A stretch of 64,000 nt of DNA from Acanthochlamys bracteata. Lineage: Eukaryota > Streptophyta > Magnoliopsida > Pandanales > Velloziaceae. Positions 1-12,289 of this stretch are shown in pieces. The stretch is from assembly GCA_019914995.1 (NCBI GenBank), contig CM034127.1, positions 10,416,001-10,480,000 on the forward strand. Direction: 5' to 3'. Position numbers and translations under genes: made by a program. Numbering within the stretch: position 1 is the first letter of the stretch; every line of letters starts with the position of its first letter. A model generated the notes under the pieces. That model searched no databases, was not told the DNA's origin, and saw only the letters and a program-made list of their open reading frames with translations.

Positions 1-1860
1 TGTCACTCACATTGTGAATTCAGGAATAAATTCTATCTGAGAAATTTCTATTTATGTACAGTCTCACTCCCTCTTTTACGTGGGAGTGCTTTTAAAAATA
101 CATTTTTCTAAAACGATTGAGATTTTAGAAATTTGTAGTTATTTATTTAAAAAAATAATAAAGAAATAAAATATAATTTTATAATGTAAGATTTTTTTAT
201 TTTTAAAAGTTTTAAAAATATTCTGTAGGATTTTATTAAGAAATATAAAACAAAATATTAGAACGAAAAGTAGTTGAATTTTGAAAAGCAACTCCCACAC
301 ACCACCTTAGTTTTATAGGTTGTTAAGGGTGTATTTTAAATACACATAATTGAGTTTTATAAAAATAAAAATAGAAAGTAAATTTAGAAAAAAAGGGTTA
401 AAATAGAATTTAATTTTTATGTTTAATTATTTTTTAAGTGGGTCTAAAGTTAAATTTAATTTTTATATTTTCTAAATGAGTTGGGACTAAAATATAGTAA
501 TTTTGAAGTATAATTTTGATTTCAATTTAAATGTGTAAATTGTTCCGAACTCTAAATTTTGATGGAAAAACTAAAATTTTAAAAATTTGAAACACGCCAT
601 CCATAAAAGTAACTAGGAAATTTTCAATGGCTAGTTCTTTGGAGTCGAATCTATTAGATCCATATTTGGGCCTTAGGTGTACCTAGTATGATGGGCCATT
701 TGATCAGAACTCGAGGCATAATCTAATTCTAATCGCCAAGTATCTTTCAAATAAATATTAGAATTTCTTTTATTGATTTAACTAAACATAATCGATAAAA
801 ATGATAGCAAGAATAATTGACTGATCCAATTAATTGTTTCCGGTAATCATGATTTTACCTTTGATATGCTAAAGTTAAAGTTTTTATTCCTTAAGAACTT
901 ATGACATTTTAATAGATACCTGGAATAGTGAACATCTAATTTTCAACCCTTCTTAACCCCTACTTTCTTTCTACATACCCTGACAGATAATAAATTAGTA
1001 AATATAATTTTTCTCTCTCCTCATTCTACTTTCAAAGATTTCTTTCTCCACCTTCTTTCATTTAATTCTTGCTTAAAGCTCCTAGTTTCTTAGGAAATTA
1101 CGAACAAAAATTCATATAGTATAGGTTTAGGTTTGATGATCATACAATATATGAACATCAATATTGAATCGCTCTTACAAATGCTTCCTAAGTGTACGCA
1201 TCTCGCGTGCTTAACTAGTGTTCAACTCATTTTATGAAATTAAATTTATACAAATAAAATTTTGTATTAACTTTATATTAAAAAAGTTTGAAAATAAAAT
1301 TTTAAATTTGACTTTTGAAAATAAATATTTGGCCGGAAACTAAATAACGACAACGACGGTCAAATTTCAATCACACCGTTATGCTGCTGTCATGTAGATA
1401 CGATGCAACAGTTTAAAAATTCCGACCGAAATGATTAAGCAAACTCGGTTATCAGATTTGAGATTAAGAAAAATCAAGCCAACTTAGGGTCATCACTATC
1501 GCAATCCTGTAGCCGCTGCATCGATTACGATTTGACCTGCTCCTGTCTTCACTATCATTCACCGCTTTTTTGGCGTCGCTTCTACTGATCTTTGCCAGTG
1601 CAATTTGATCTCCGACGGTGCTATTGGAACTAGCAACTTCTCACCGTCGTTGTCTTCTCCTCGTCGCCAATGTCCCCTCGATTAATTTCGTCAATGATTT
1701 GAAGCCGTTGTTGTTGCTATTTGTTCACTATCGCCGTGCTGTTGAAGTCGTCATCTAATTCGATAGATCCGACGATCCTACATAGCGAATAGAGTTAGCC
1801 TAAATCTGGCCGATTCGGTTCGATCTAATCGGATTCAAACCAGACCGACCGACCCAGACT
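1..1860. other. AT-rich intergenic DNA, no gene seen
   Basis: No open frame with recognisable protein similarity was found. The first 1.3 kb is strongly AT-rich. Positions about 1320-1800 are less AT-rich and pyrimidine-rich, but all frames are broken. This part could be an old, decayed transposon; I could not assign it. Confidence 0.6.
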
Positions 1861-1962
1861 AGTTCAGTTGAACCAACTGACCAAGACGATTCAAACATAA
1901 TCAAATCAATAATTTGGTTATCCAGACCGAATCAAATTAACTAGATCGAATCAGATTGAACC

Positions 1963-2290
1963 AAACTTAGTTCTATCTTATACTAGACCAAATCGAACCG
2001 AATTAAATCAGACTCAATTCCATCTTATACTAGACAAGATCTAACTAGACTAAAGCAGACTCAGTTCAATGTTATAGTAGACTAAATCGAATCGATTGAA
2101 TCAGACTTGTTTCAATCTTATAATAGATCAGACTAAATCAGATTGAATCAGATTCAGACAATCTTATATCAGATTAGTCCAAATCAAACTGAACTATACT
2201 AGCTTTAGTTTTTTACTAGACAAACTAAACCAGATTGAATAGATTCAATTTTATATTAGACCAGATTGAATCAGACTAGATTGAACGAGC
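1963..2290. repeat. Degenerate tandem array, 46-47 bp period
   Basis: About six to seven imperfect copies of a 46-47 bp unit lie head to tail. Each has a core like CTTATACTAGACCAAATCGA followed by a TTGAATCAGACT-like segment. The TTATA anchor recurs near 1978, 2025, 2072, 2118, 2164, 2213 and 2251. Similar but less regular sequence extends left to about 1870. The array lies just upstream of a broken Copia gag region, so it may be part of that element's untranslated leader, but this is only inference. Confidence 0.75.
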
Positions 2291-2339
2291 CTGACATATT
2301 AGAATTTTTAAAGTTCAAATGTTTCTCTCAAGTTGCCTC

Positions 2340-3240
2340 AATGACTACTCATATTTTGAACATAAAAGGTGATTTATTATTTACAATCAATGTTAAGCTA
2401 AATGGTTCAAATCATTCTCTTTTGGTCTCAAATTGTTGAAAATATATATTGCTGAAAAGAATAAGATAAGATATTTAACTGAAAAAATGGTACAACCTTA
2501 AAAGACTGATCTTATTTATACCCAATAGAGAATTAATAATGTTATAGTCAAAGAGTGGTTAATATACTCTATGAAACTAATTGTGAGAAAGCTCTTTGTC
2601 ATGCTTCCCATCGCAAGAAATGTTTGTGATAATTTTAAAATATCTTAGATCTATAAATTAACATACAAAGATTTCAAATTGAAGTAAGATGAAGGCTATT
2701 ACGGCCTACTATATTGAATTACAGAGTATTTGGGCAGGAAGTAGATTTTCGCAATCCAATCAGTATATGTTGTCCTAGTATATATTATCCCGACAATAAA
2801 AAATTGAAAGAGAACATGTCTATGTATTTTTTGGCTAAACTTGACTATACATTTGATAAAGCCCAAAACGATCTATTACGAACAGATATTTTTACTGAAT
2901 CATAAGCTTTTTATAACTACATTCATTATAAGGAGCAACGATGAGTATTTATGGTGGAGATATTGCACTAAGGTTATTACTACTGTGGTATTTAAGAATC
3001 CTAAATTCTAAGTAAAGCAAAAACTGAAGATTGAAGAACAAGAAGGACAATCTACTCATTGTGGTAAAACTAGTTATAATCCGAATTCATACTTTAAATT
3101 AGTTGGTTATCTTTATTGGTAGGAAAAATTGGAGAAAAAAGAAGAAGAAATAAGACAAAATAATTTTAGGATAGCGTTTGATCTTATAGGCCGTATGTAA
3201 GCTGATCTTTAACCTGCTATATTATCGAGTGATCCTACAT
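2340..3240 (+). mobile_element. Ty1/Copia retroelement remnant, gag region only
   Basis: Broken reading frames match the gag polyprotein of plant Copia elements. First comes the N-terminal segment around KLNGSN-like and VSNC-like residues (2395-2440). Next is a helical gag segment at 2714-2905 (GQEVDFRNP...KLKENMSMYFLAKLDYTFDK, shown in part). Last is a zinc-knuckle-like stretch near 3055-3125 with CTHCGK followed by FKLVGY. Several stops and frame changes make it inactive. No integrase, reverse transcriptase or LTR pair could be attached to it. The same family recurs at 38270-40436 with the same gag order. Element typing is from remembered family motifs, so the Copia assignment is firm but the lineage is not. 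Confidence 0.75.
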
Positions 3241-4190
3241 CTGTTCTATTTTTTATATATCAAGTAAAATCTTTCATGACTTATAAATAAATCTTTCATG
3301 ATATTTTTACATCAAATTAATAAGAGTCTTTGTATGAGTTAATATATATATATATATATATATTATTTTATTATATTTAAAATATTTTTTTAGAATAAAA
3401 TATTTTTCTTTAATTTGAAACTCTTCTAAAATTAGATATGTATTTTTTATATATTTATTTAGTATTATAATAAGTATATATATATATAATTATATTAAAG
3501 AATTGAGGAATAAAATTGAAACAGTTTTTTATTATTTATATGATAGTTAAATATGCTCTTCCTGACCGTACAATAATAGTGATTTAAAGTTTTTGTTATA
3601 GCTTGTTTAGTATATACAAAGTTACTCGGTAGAATGAAATTAGGTAAAAAATCAGTTAGACATAAATTTATGAAGTTCCAAAAAAATAAAAACACATAAA
3701 ATTATTTTAAATTAAAATTTTGATTAAGTTAAGAAAACTAAAACAAGCATAAAATATAAATAGATTGATCCGAATTTTAAATAATACATAATAGTTTTCA
3801 TCTATTATTACTATAATTTTACTTTATAATTTTAATTTAATAATTTTAATTACTAATAAATTAATTTTTATTTGATCTAATTATGAAATAAATTAAATTT
3901 AAATTGATACATAAAATAAATACATAGACAAAAAAAGTTAGTAGAATTTTAATCTAATTATTGTATAAATTAATTTAAATCTGATCCGTTAATCTTATAT
4001 TGTCATCCCTAGTTTCTCTCCGGTCGCTGGAAATGCAATGGATAATTTCGGCCAAAACACGAGAGAAAAAGCCGAAGCAGGCATTTGTGTCCGGCCCATA
4101 TATCAGTGTAGTGCCGATTAATTTCCACGTCGATGTGCGACAGCAGCATCTTCTTTCAGTTCAATCCCACAACCATTTAATTTTATAGGG
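3241..4190. other. AT-rich intergenic DNA with TA microsatellite
   Basis: This is very AT-rich sequence with a pure TA run around 3341-3363 and shorter TA runs near 3475-3490. No coding region was recognised. The last few hundred bases before 4470 become pyrimidine-rich and probably hold the promoter and leader of the BTB gene. Confidence 0.6.
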
Positions 4191-4469
4191 TATAGCATTG
4201 CATTGTCTCTCTCACTGCAATAACTCTTTGACAGCCTGGGATTCTTTCCTACTCAATTCATTCATTTCATTTTTTTCACACTACATCGATCCCTATCTCT
4301 TACTAGTGCTTGCTAATTTGTTGGTCGCTATAAACGCATTCACAGGAGTAATCACCTCTGTAATAATATTAAAACATACCTTCGAGTTCTGTGCAAAGCT
4401 TTCACTCTCACTCATCAAAAGACGACAACCATCGATAGCAGTAACTAAACTCACTCTACCTTGTCTCCA

Positions 4470-6380
4470 ATGGCTGCTACTTCTGTTATCAAACCAAATC
4501 ACTCTTCCAGATCTAAACCAAGCTCCAACACCACCACCAGTAGCAACAACCGTCGACAAACAACCATTAAAACCATTTCCTGCTCTTCTCCTTCGTCTTC
4601 TTCAAGTTCAGCTTCAATTACAACTGTTGTTACTTCTTCGAAGGCAAGAAAAGACCAAGAACTGGCGTTGTTTGGAGAAGCAGAGGTTTCGAGCAACGGA
4701 GGGTGTTTGTCTCCGGCAATGGAGATCTACCCATCAAGCTACGCCAAGTTCAACAATGCTCTCAATGCAGGATTACTCAACCCAATGTCACCGCCGCCGC
4801 CACCGCCTCATGACAAGTTAACTCGTTCAAGTCCGACACTGTTCGACATGATGGCGAATGAGCAAGAGTACTATCACCCTCGCCCTCTTGCTCCAGAGCC
4901 TCCGGTACCAACAACGGCGCAGATTCAACATACTGCAAACGGTTCGGCTCATGATCGCCAGTTGCTTCTTCAAGAACGCGTTGTGGAGATTCTGAATGAG
5001 TGCAACAGCGAGCCTGGCACTGCTGCAGATGTCAGGCTAACTCTTACTTCGATGGATGGGATTTCGGTTACTGTCAGTGTTCATAGAGCAGTGCTGGTTG
5101 CTCATAGCAGGTTCTTTGCTTCACGGTTGTCGGAAAGACTGCCAAGACAGCAGCAGCAGAGGTCGTCGCTTCCCGGACTCATTGTTGAAATCTCCGACTG
5201 CGACGATATTGAGGCTTATGCAGAAACTCTCCGGCTTATGTATTGTCGTGATATTCGCCGTCGGCTAATGCGCGAAGACGTATCCAAAATTCTCGCAATT
5301 CTGAAGGTTTACATCCATTCACTCTCTGAGGTTTGATTTTTCTTAGATCAATTGGTCTGATGGATAACAGAGTTGTGTACGTTGCTGAAACAGGTGTCGG
5401 CGGCAATTTCTTTCGGTAATGGGGTGCTTTCGTGTTTGGAGTACTTGGAAGCAGCGCCTTGGGCAGAGGACGAGGAGGAGAAGGTCGCAGCTGTGCTCTC
5501 CCAGCTCCGCCTTGAAAACTCCAGCGCAGGCGAAGTTCTGAAAAGGGTTTCTCTTGATGTTATCGAAGAAACCAACAGCACTACCACCAACAAAATCAAT
5601 AATGCTGGCAGTGGTGAGCACATTATAGTTCGGCTTCTTCGAGTTGTTTTAGAAGGGAAAGACGAGAAAGCTCGGCGGGAGATGAAAGGGCTCGTTTCAA
5701 AAATGCTTAGGGAGAACAGCAGTTCAAACAACAGCAGCGATCTGAGCAAGGAATCACTTTATTTCGCATGTGAAGACTGCTTGCAGGTACTACGAAGACG
5801 TTTCCAGCAAGCGGCAGCAGGGGAGCTCTCTGATTCAGCTCAAATTGCTAGACAGGCGGATAACTTGCACTGGATTTTAGACATTTTAGTTGATCGACAG
5901 GCTGCTGAAGAGTTTCTTCTCATTTGGGCAGAGGAGAGTGAGCTAGCGGCCGCACATGGGCAGGTTCCGGCAGTTCACCGGTATGAAATTAACCGTGTTA
6001 CTGCAAGGTTGTTTGTAGGGATTGGAAAAGGCCAGATTCTTGTGAGCAAGGGGGCAAGATGTTTACTGCTAAAAACATGGCTGCAACCATTCTATGATGA
6101 CTATGGTTGGATGCGGCGGGGATGTAAAGGACTTGATCGGCATGTCGTTGAGGAAGGGCTTGGAAACACAATCCTGACGTTGCCCATGGCTCTGCAGCAG
6201 GAGATTCTGATTGATTGGTTCGACAGATTCTTGAATTCAGGTGATGATTGTCCTAATATTCAGAGAGGGTTTGAGGTATGGTGGAGGAGGGCATTTTGGC
6301 GCCGGAACGGTGAGCCAGAGCAGCCGCCTCCTCCGCCGCTCAGGATTGCTGCAACAGATCCCTGTGAAAATGGTTGCTGA
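4470..6380 (+). CDS. BTB/POZ domain protein (At1g63850-like)
   Basis: Two exons, 4470-5330 and 5394-6380, encode about 615 residues. The intron is 5331-5393 (63 nt, GT...AG) and falls between codons. The first ATG is at 4470; the reading frame extends a few codons further upstream without an ATG. Residues 1-160 are Ser/Asn/Pro-rich and probably disordered, with a Pro run near 110. A BTB fold lies at about 186-285 ([13 protein letters not shown] is the characteristic segment). It is followed by a helical C-terminal region with [16 protein letters not shown] and a Trp-rich end ([19 protein letters not shown]). The overall layout matches the plant At1g63850/At2g13690 BTB family. BTB proteins commonly serve as Cullin-3 substrate adaptors, but this subgroup's partner is not known to me. 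The family call is strong; the molecular role is inference. Confidence 0.92.
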
Positions 6381-6475
6381 CTCTGGACGATCAGTGGTTG
6401 TTCTCTTCAGCTGCTGTTACTAGTCCTAATATAATCATGAATACCACTTAATTTATGTTCTATTACTTGGATCGA

Positions 6476-6690
6476 GTGTGTGTTTGAAATTATTTATGAA
6501 ATGAAATTTTTTTGAAATAGAAAATATTTTTTTATTTTTAAAAATATAATAAAAATATATAATAAAAAAATTTATTATATAAAAATTTATTATATTTTTT
6601 AAATTTTTATAAAATATATATTAAAAAATATGAAATAAAAAATTAAAAAATTTTATTGAAAAAAAAGTAAAAACAAACGCACCCAGTTGG
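6476..6690. mobile_element. AT-rich miniature element (MITE-like)
   Basis: A 215-base AT-rich block is bounded by GTGTGTTTGAAATTATTTATGA-like sequence on the left (shown in part) and AAACAAACGCACCC on the right, which form a short imperfect inverted repeat. The interior resembles copies at 7006, 8372, 19138 and 19496. No coding capacity is present. It lies about 100 bases past the BTB stop codon, so it may fall in or near that gene's 3' end. Confidence 0.55.
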
Positions 6691-7005
6691 AGTTTTTAGT
6701 TTTTATTTGTTGCGCTTGTGAGCTATTACAGCAGACCATAGGTTTAGTTGGTTAGAATCAGTTGATCTTCGAAGTAGCATTTCAGCTCCGGGAGAGTGAC
6801 TAGAAAAAGAAGGTAATAGAATTTAAGTAGACGAATTATAGCAAAATGGCAAAACTTGTCCAATGCATTGATCATGCTAGGGAATCAGGAGGAATTTTTT
6901 AAAGTAATAACTGGTTATTTCTATACAATGTAAGCCCATCTCTTTGATAGGAATGTACTAAGAAGGCTTATGTTTTGCTAAACATTGTAGTCGTATATAG
7001 ATAAA

Positions 7006-7250
7006 GGGGGTGTTTGGCTTTGCTTTCCCCCAACCCAACTTTTCAATTCTTCATTTCACGTTTTTCAATACATATTTTATAAATATATAAAAAATTTATT
7101 TAAAAATTTAGAAAGTGTAGAAAAATTCTACGGAGTGAGATCTTTTTATTGCATATTTTTATTATTTTTTTAGAAGTAAAAAAAATAGAGCTCGTTTTTC
7201 AAAAAGGACAAAAATATCTTTCATTTCACAGAAGTTATCTTATGCTTTAG
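7006..7250 (-). mobile_element. MITE-like element, inverted copy of 8372-8631
   Basis: It starts with GGGGGTGTTTGGCTTTGCTT. Its interior is the reverse complement of the copy at 8372-8631, including the shared motif around GGAGTGAGATCTTTTTATTG. The far terminal repeat has decayed after about 7245. No coding capacity. Confidence 0.7.
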
Positions 7251-8371
7251 CATAGAAGATTTCATTAGCTAAAGGGAGGGTGTTCAATATGATACTCGTT
7301 AGTTAATTAATAGGAATGCATGTTGATTTTTGCAATTAACGAATGTGTTCTTTCTTTGAAGTTTGGAAATTTCCACTTTTTCTTATTAGCAAAGTTCTTT
7401 CACCCCCTCCCTTAATTATCCTTTACTCTTTATCTTTTTGCTTTGTTAAGTTAACCGAAGTACCTTTCTATAACTAGAAATCTACTTTAATCAGCTTTTA
7501 AAAGCTGGTTAATTCTATCAATGATGAAACCAATGTGTGGAATTCATCTAACATATGCAATATGCAAAAGTATGTTTAAAGCTAAAGAGTCCTTAAGACC
7601 TTTGTCTTGAAAGTGTCCAAATTTACACTTTGATTACGGCCAGAAAACCATCTCCTAGATGTTGAGAAACTATTTTTTTTCGTAGTTAGATGAAGAGTAC
7701 CTGGTTCTATGCAAATGCTGCTCACATGCCCATGAACCGAATCTAATATGGTAACTATATTTAGCTGCTGAACTTAGAGAAATTATTCAATCCTTTGATG
7801 CACATACTTTCTTGAAATTCTTCTAAGGTGCTCATGTCGAATTTTTATAGCTGCAGTTGAAACAAGTGTTTTGATTGAATTCACAAACAGCTTGGGATAG
7901 CGCGACTATTTAGTAGCAAACAGAAACGGCAAAGCCCAATTCCTTGTGCTTAGTTAATTAAAAACAGACAAGAGAGTTACAACTTACAGGGGTTGTGTAT
8001 ATAACTTATTGTTACTCCGTTAAAATATATCTATGTAACATATAGTACACTACATGTATTACTGGCATTCCGCACACATGCATCCAACTCAATACCTGTA
8101 TATTGTCTTCGAACCCTAATTATTACTTCCATTAATTCTTAAAGACTAACTAACTTTGGGTGTTTCTGTTTGGTTGAGTATATAAGATTTAGTCCTAACT
8201 CAAAAAAAGGTCACCGTTTGTTGACTGGCAGAGAAAGGAAAGCAAAGATCCAAAGTTCTTGACAGCAAATTTTAAGCAAAGAATGTTCAGTGAATGGATA
8301 GATTAAAACAACTGCTGTTGATAGGAGCAACGTCGGAGCTACTACTACCAACGAGAAGAATCTAAGATTTG

Positions 8372-8631
8372 GGGGGCGTTTGGGATTGCTTATGAAATGA
8401 AACTTTTGTGAAATGAAGGGTATTTTTATCTTTTTTGAAAAATAAGCTTTATTTTTTTTACTTCTAAAAAAATAATAAAAATATGCAATAAAAAGATCTC
8501 ACTCCGTAGAATTTTTCTATATTTTCTAAATTTTTAAATAAATTTTTTATATATTTATAAAATATGTATTGAAAAATGTGAAATAGAGAATTGAAAAATT
8601 GGGTTGGAGGAAAGCAAAGCCAAACACCCCC
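8372..8631 (+). mobile_element. MITE-like element with terminal inverted repeats
   Basis: This is a 260-base element running from GGGGGCGTTTGGGATTGCTT to AAGCAAAGCCAAACACCCCC. The two ends are imperfect inverted repeats. The interior carries AATAAAAAGATCTCACTCCG, also found at 7006-7250 (reverse) and in a mutated form at 19496-19752. It is the best-preserved copy in the window. I could not define a clean target duplication. A short open frame across it is fortuitous. Confidence 0.75.
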
Positions 8632-11043
8632 TTGGTAATGCCGAAAAACTGGAACAATCATACTCTTGGCAGTGCTGTGTTTTCCTTGACGGGTGTGTTG
8701 GAAAATTCTTAACGTTATCTGAATTGGATGCTCTTTGGATCATCCGAAAGTGCTTGTCGCCGCACTACTACTTGAGTCTCAAGAGTTAGAATAGTCATAT
8801 ACTGGTGGAGATGCTAGTGCAATCCTACTGTTTGCTTTCTACAGTTGGATGATTGTGGACTGACATTTCCTCCATAATGCCCATGACCAAACCTGAGCCC
8901 AAGACCAACAAATTGGATCTCGGCCAATCCACATCTCAGACTATGCTTAGTGCATTGTAAGGTCCATCAACATTGTATCCAATTTTGTAACCGTTGTCAA
9001 CATCAAAGCACACATCTACAATATGGAACTAAAAGACTCTCTCTCTCTCTATTATATACACCAAATTTTATACTATGACTACTATATAATATGGTAAATA
9101 CTACACGTACACCGCATCGTCACCATTTTTAATAACCCAAAGCGACGAAATATACATCCTCTTACAATCTGTTTAGATTATAGGTAGCCGTAGAGAGTGA
9201 AAGGGAAGATGAATCATTTCTTCATCGTTACCGCTTTTTTGCATTGCTTAATTAAGTAAAAGGAAGTTCATCATCCATCTCCATGATATCATAGTTAAAA
9301 TGTGTACCTATCGATTTGATTTGATGGGTACGCATAAGTATAAATAGAAAAGCAAGTTTACTCTTTTTCTATATTTTTTATTTAATTTTTTTCTAAATTA
9401 ATATTTATTTCTAGCTTAATATTTTATGGTTTTTTACAAAAATTTTGTATGTTTCTCTTTCAGTTTACAATTTTTTGTCTATATTTTAAAAAAATTAGCA
9501 CATATTATTTTTTATAATATTTTATAATTTCTATAGTCACTTTAATTTAATTGACTTTAATTGGTAGAGAAAATAAAACTATGTAATCAAAATTTTTATT
9601 TAAAAACTGATTTAATTTTGTTAAGTTGTACTAACATTAGTCTAAAATTAGATAATATAACAAATAAAAGAAAAGTTCTATTAATAAAATTAAATTAAAA
9701 TTATATTAATAAAAATCAAATTAATCTAATATTAGTTTAATATGAATATAAAAAATATTTGAATTTTTTATTAAAAAGAATTTTATTAATCACTCATTTA
9801 TCATTCTATTCAAACATAATTAACTTATTATTATTACTATATATATTCAAAAGTAAAGATAAATGATTATCTTTCTCTATACATTTTTTTAGTTATTTTT
9901 TCTTCAGTTACTTTATTACCAGGTATTCAAACAGACCTTCGAGATTGTTTGGAGGAGAAAGACAATCGTGAAACCGAGAAACCAACCTCTGCCTATTACG
10001 ATAGAGTCGTTTAGAAAAGCTTACAATAAAAAATGTTTTTAAAAAAGAATACTATTTTAAAATTTTTCAAAAACTTTTTCTTATCTAAAAATATTAAATT
10101 TATAAATATTAAATTTTATAATATCTAATTTATCTATAATTTAAATTTTTTGAGTATTGAAAAAAAATTATTAAAAAAAGTTGAAATGAAATGAAAAAGT
10201 ATAATAAGACGCTATGCCAAACATGCAAGATTTCTTATTTCACAATATATCTTCTTGATTGGAGGATGCAAGGAACAAATGGAAATGACAACTACGAGTG
10301 CTTTTCTTTGGCTTTTAGCCAGAAAAAGGCACTCCACAGTGATTCAAGCGTTTGACAATACCTGCTTCTATCCGAAATAAGCAGCTTGTTGTCTTAAAAC
10401 AAAAAGCATCAGATTGATGCTTTTTTAATAAGCACCGCGGCAGCTTCTTTCGCTGGGTATAATCAATGTCTATTTTGTCCATGATAAGTTAGAGAAATTA
10501 CAAAAGTATATATATTCCCAACCGGATTAAAATTTTCATTTCTCATTTCATTTTTTCTTCTTCCTACCCGTTCACTCTGCTCTCGCGATCATCTTCATCC
10601 CAACCGTGATCAACCTCTCCATCTCCGGTGCCGATCATGCCAGTTTTTTCTTCCGACATCTTTCTTCTGTTACCCCCTAACCCTACGCTCAAATCCAAGT
10701 CCCATAAACACAACTGAACCACCTCTTCCTTCACCCGTAAACCACTCTCTTTCTTCACCGCCCGATCCATGTGACTATCTACAACTCCAAACTAAAATCA
10801 TCGCCACCGGAATCCCACAATCGCTGCTACTGGCATCCACGGCCATCACCACCATTTAATACCTGCCGATTTTAAATTTTCTCTACCACTAACACTACAG
10901 CCAACACTGCCGCCACTAACCGAATTAGACAATGCAGAAATTCTCAACAAAAAAAAAAAATTACCCGGTGAGAAATTAGGGAATGCTTCGGCAGAGTTGG
11001 GAGAACTTTAGCAAGTATTTTCGACGATACAATAGAAAGGGGA

Positions 11044-12289
11044 TGAATTTCAAAGAATTTCTCCGTGAAATTCGAGTTCGTGCATGCGGAATCGATCTCG
11101 GCTCCGGCGAACCCATCGAGCTGCACCCCGCACGATGACCTCGATCTCTTATGTCCGAATATGTTATTCGATGCTGCCGGTAAAAGCTCGAATACTTTTC
11201 CTGCATGCAATGAAGAATTTCCATTATCGGAGGCGAACCTCTTCGATTGGCGTAGATCCGACCCCCAATACCGCACGCCGACACCATCCTCATTCTCAAT
11301 TGACTCTGGAGATAATCTATTTTATGTTGCTCGTCTGAAAATCGATAATTTACTTTATGGTTCACCTCTTATTGATTTTGCCATTATGGAGCAGAGCATT
11401 GATTTTTCAAGTAATGAGATAAGCTCAAACATTTCTACGTGGTGGCATCCGAGGTTTGGATGGGTTACTCTTCTTTTCCCAACTAAGGAAGTTACAATCA
11501 CTGCTTCGAGGGGAAGCTTTGGTGCTCGGAATTCTCATCTTGCAACAAACATGTATCTCGCTGGATATGCTGCGACACTACCAGACATTAACATAATCTG
11601 CAATCTTGATTTTATATTTAGTGGAATCAAAACTATGACTCTCAATAAAGAGTTCCCACATGTTGAGAGGTATTTCCTGACGATGGACAATCAATCAAAA
11701 TTCTACAAAGTTATTAGAGAAGTGAAGCAGCGACGCAAGCAGCTAATGTTTGCTTTACAGGAAGCAAAGCGTGGACTTGATTTGTCCTGTAGTTTGGACC
11801 TAAAATACAGTATTATTTAAGAGATAGATGTTGAAATTGCCAAGCTAGAAGAGGATTCCAATGTTGTTCCTGATCAAATAGCAGAGGTGTTGAGCTGGTG
11901 GACAAGAATTCAAGTAACTAGCCATGTCTGAGAATTTAGACATTAGCAAGATCTTGTCACTTGATGAAAATATGGTTAGCATGCTGAAGGAAGACTGCAA
12001 GGTTCTTCTCCATATAGTTTTCTATGCAAGTGTGATCTTAAAGTTGCATGAAAATTTTATGCATAGCTTTGAGGATGTTGAAGGGGATTTTAACCCAATT
12101 CAGAATAGGTATATTACTTCTCTGTTGAAGGCTCTTATCCAGACGGGTCCCAAGGAGACTTTAGTTGTAACAAAGCTCATGGGGTCCTTCTCAAAGACCA
12201 TAGAACTGGAAGACTCTTCTGACCTATTGCAACAACATTATAATCAGCAAGAATTCAAGAAGATTGTTTATGCCTATATATCACATTGA
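11044..12289 (+). pseudogene. Disrupted intronless coding sequence, unknown family
   Basis: A long coding-like stretch without introns reads in one frame from about 11050 to 11820, with no convincing ATG at its start (the frame opens after a stop near 11044). It meets TAA at 11818-11820, then continues in the same frame for about 35 codons (EIDVEIAKLEEDSN, VLSWWTRIQ). A single-base loss near 11930 moves it to the frame of 11924-12289, which ends in QQEFKKIVYAYISH. The composition is protein-like throughout, including a charged helical segment around FYKVIREVKQRRKQLMFALQ. I do not recognise the family. The lack of introns, the internal stop and the frameshift suggest a decayed retrocopy, though no poly-A tail or target duplication was identified. 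A sequence error or a programmed event is less likely. Confidence 0.6.

Larger units (their letters stand above)
6381..10980. other. Intergenic region with miniature elements
   Basis: Apart from the three miniature elements listed separately, I see only AT-rich spacer, a CT dinucleotide run near 9038-9050, and a likely further decayed element at about 10010-10215. The segment 10550-10930 is pyrimidine-rich and less AT-rich, like a plant leader, and precedes the disrupted coding sequence at 11044. No gene is supported. Confidence 0.5.

Noticed and set aside
4198..4821. 207-codon plus-strand open frame overlapping the BTB gene start
   Set aside because: It lies in another frame of the BTB leader and exon 1. 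Its Leu/Gln-rich composition comes from the Ser/Thr-rich codons of the real gene.
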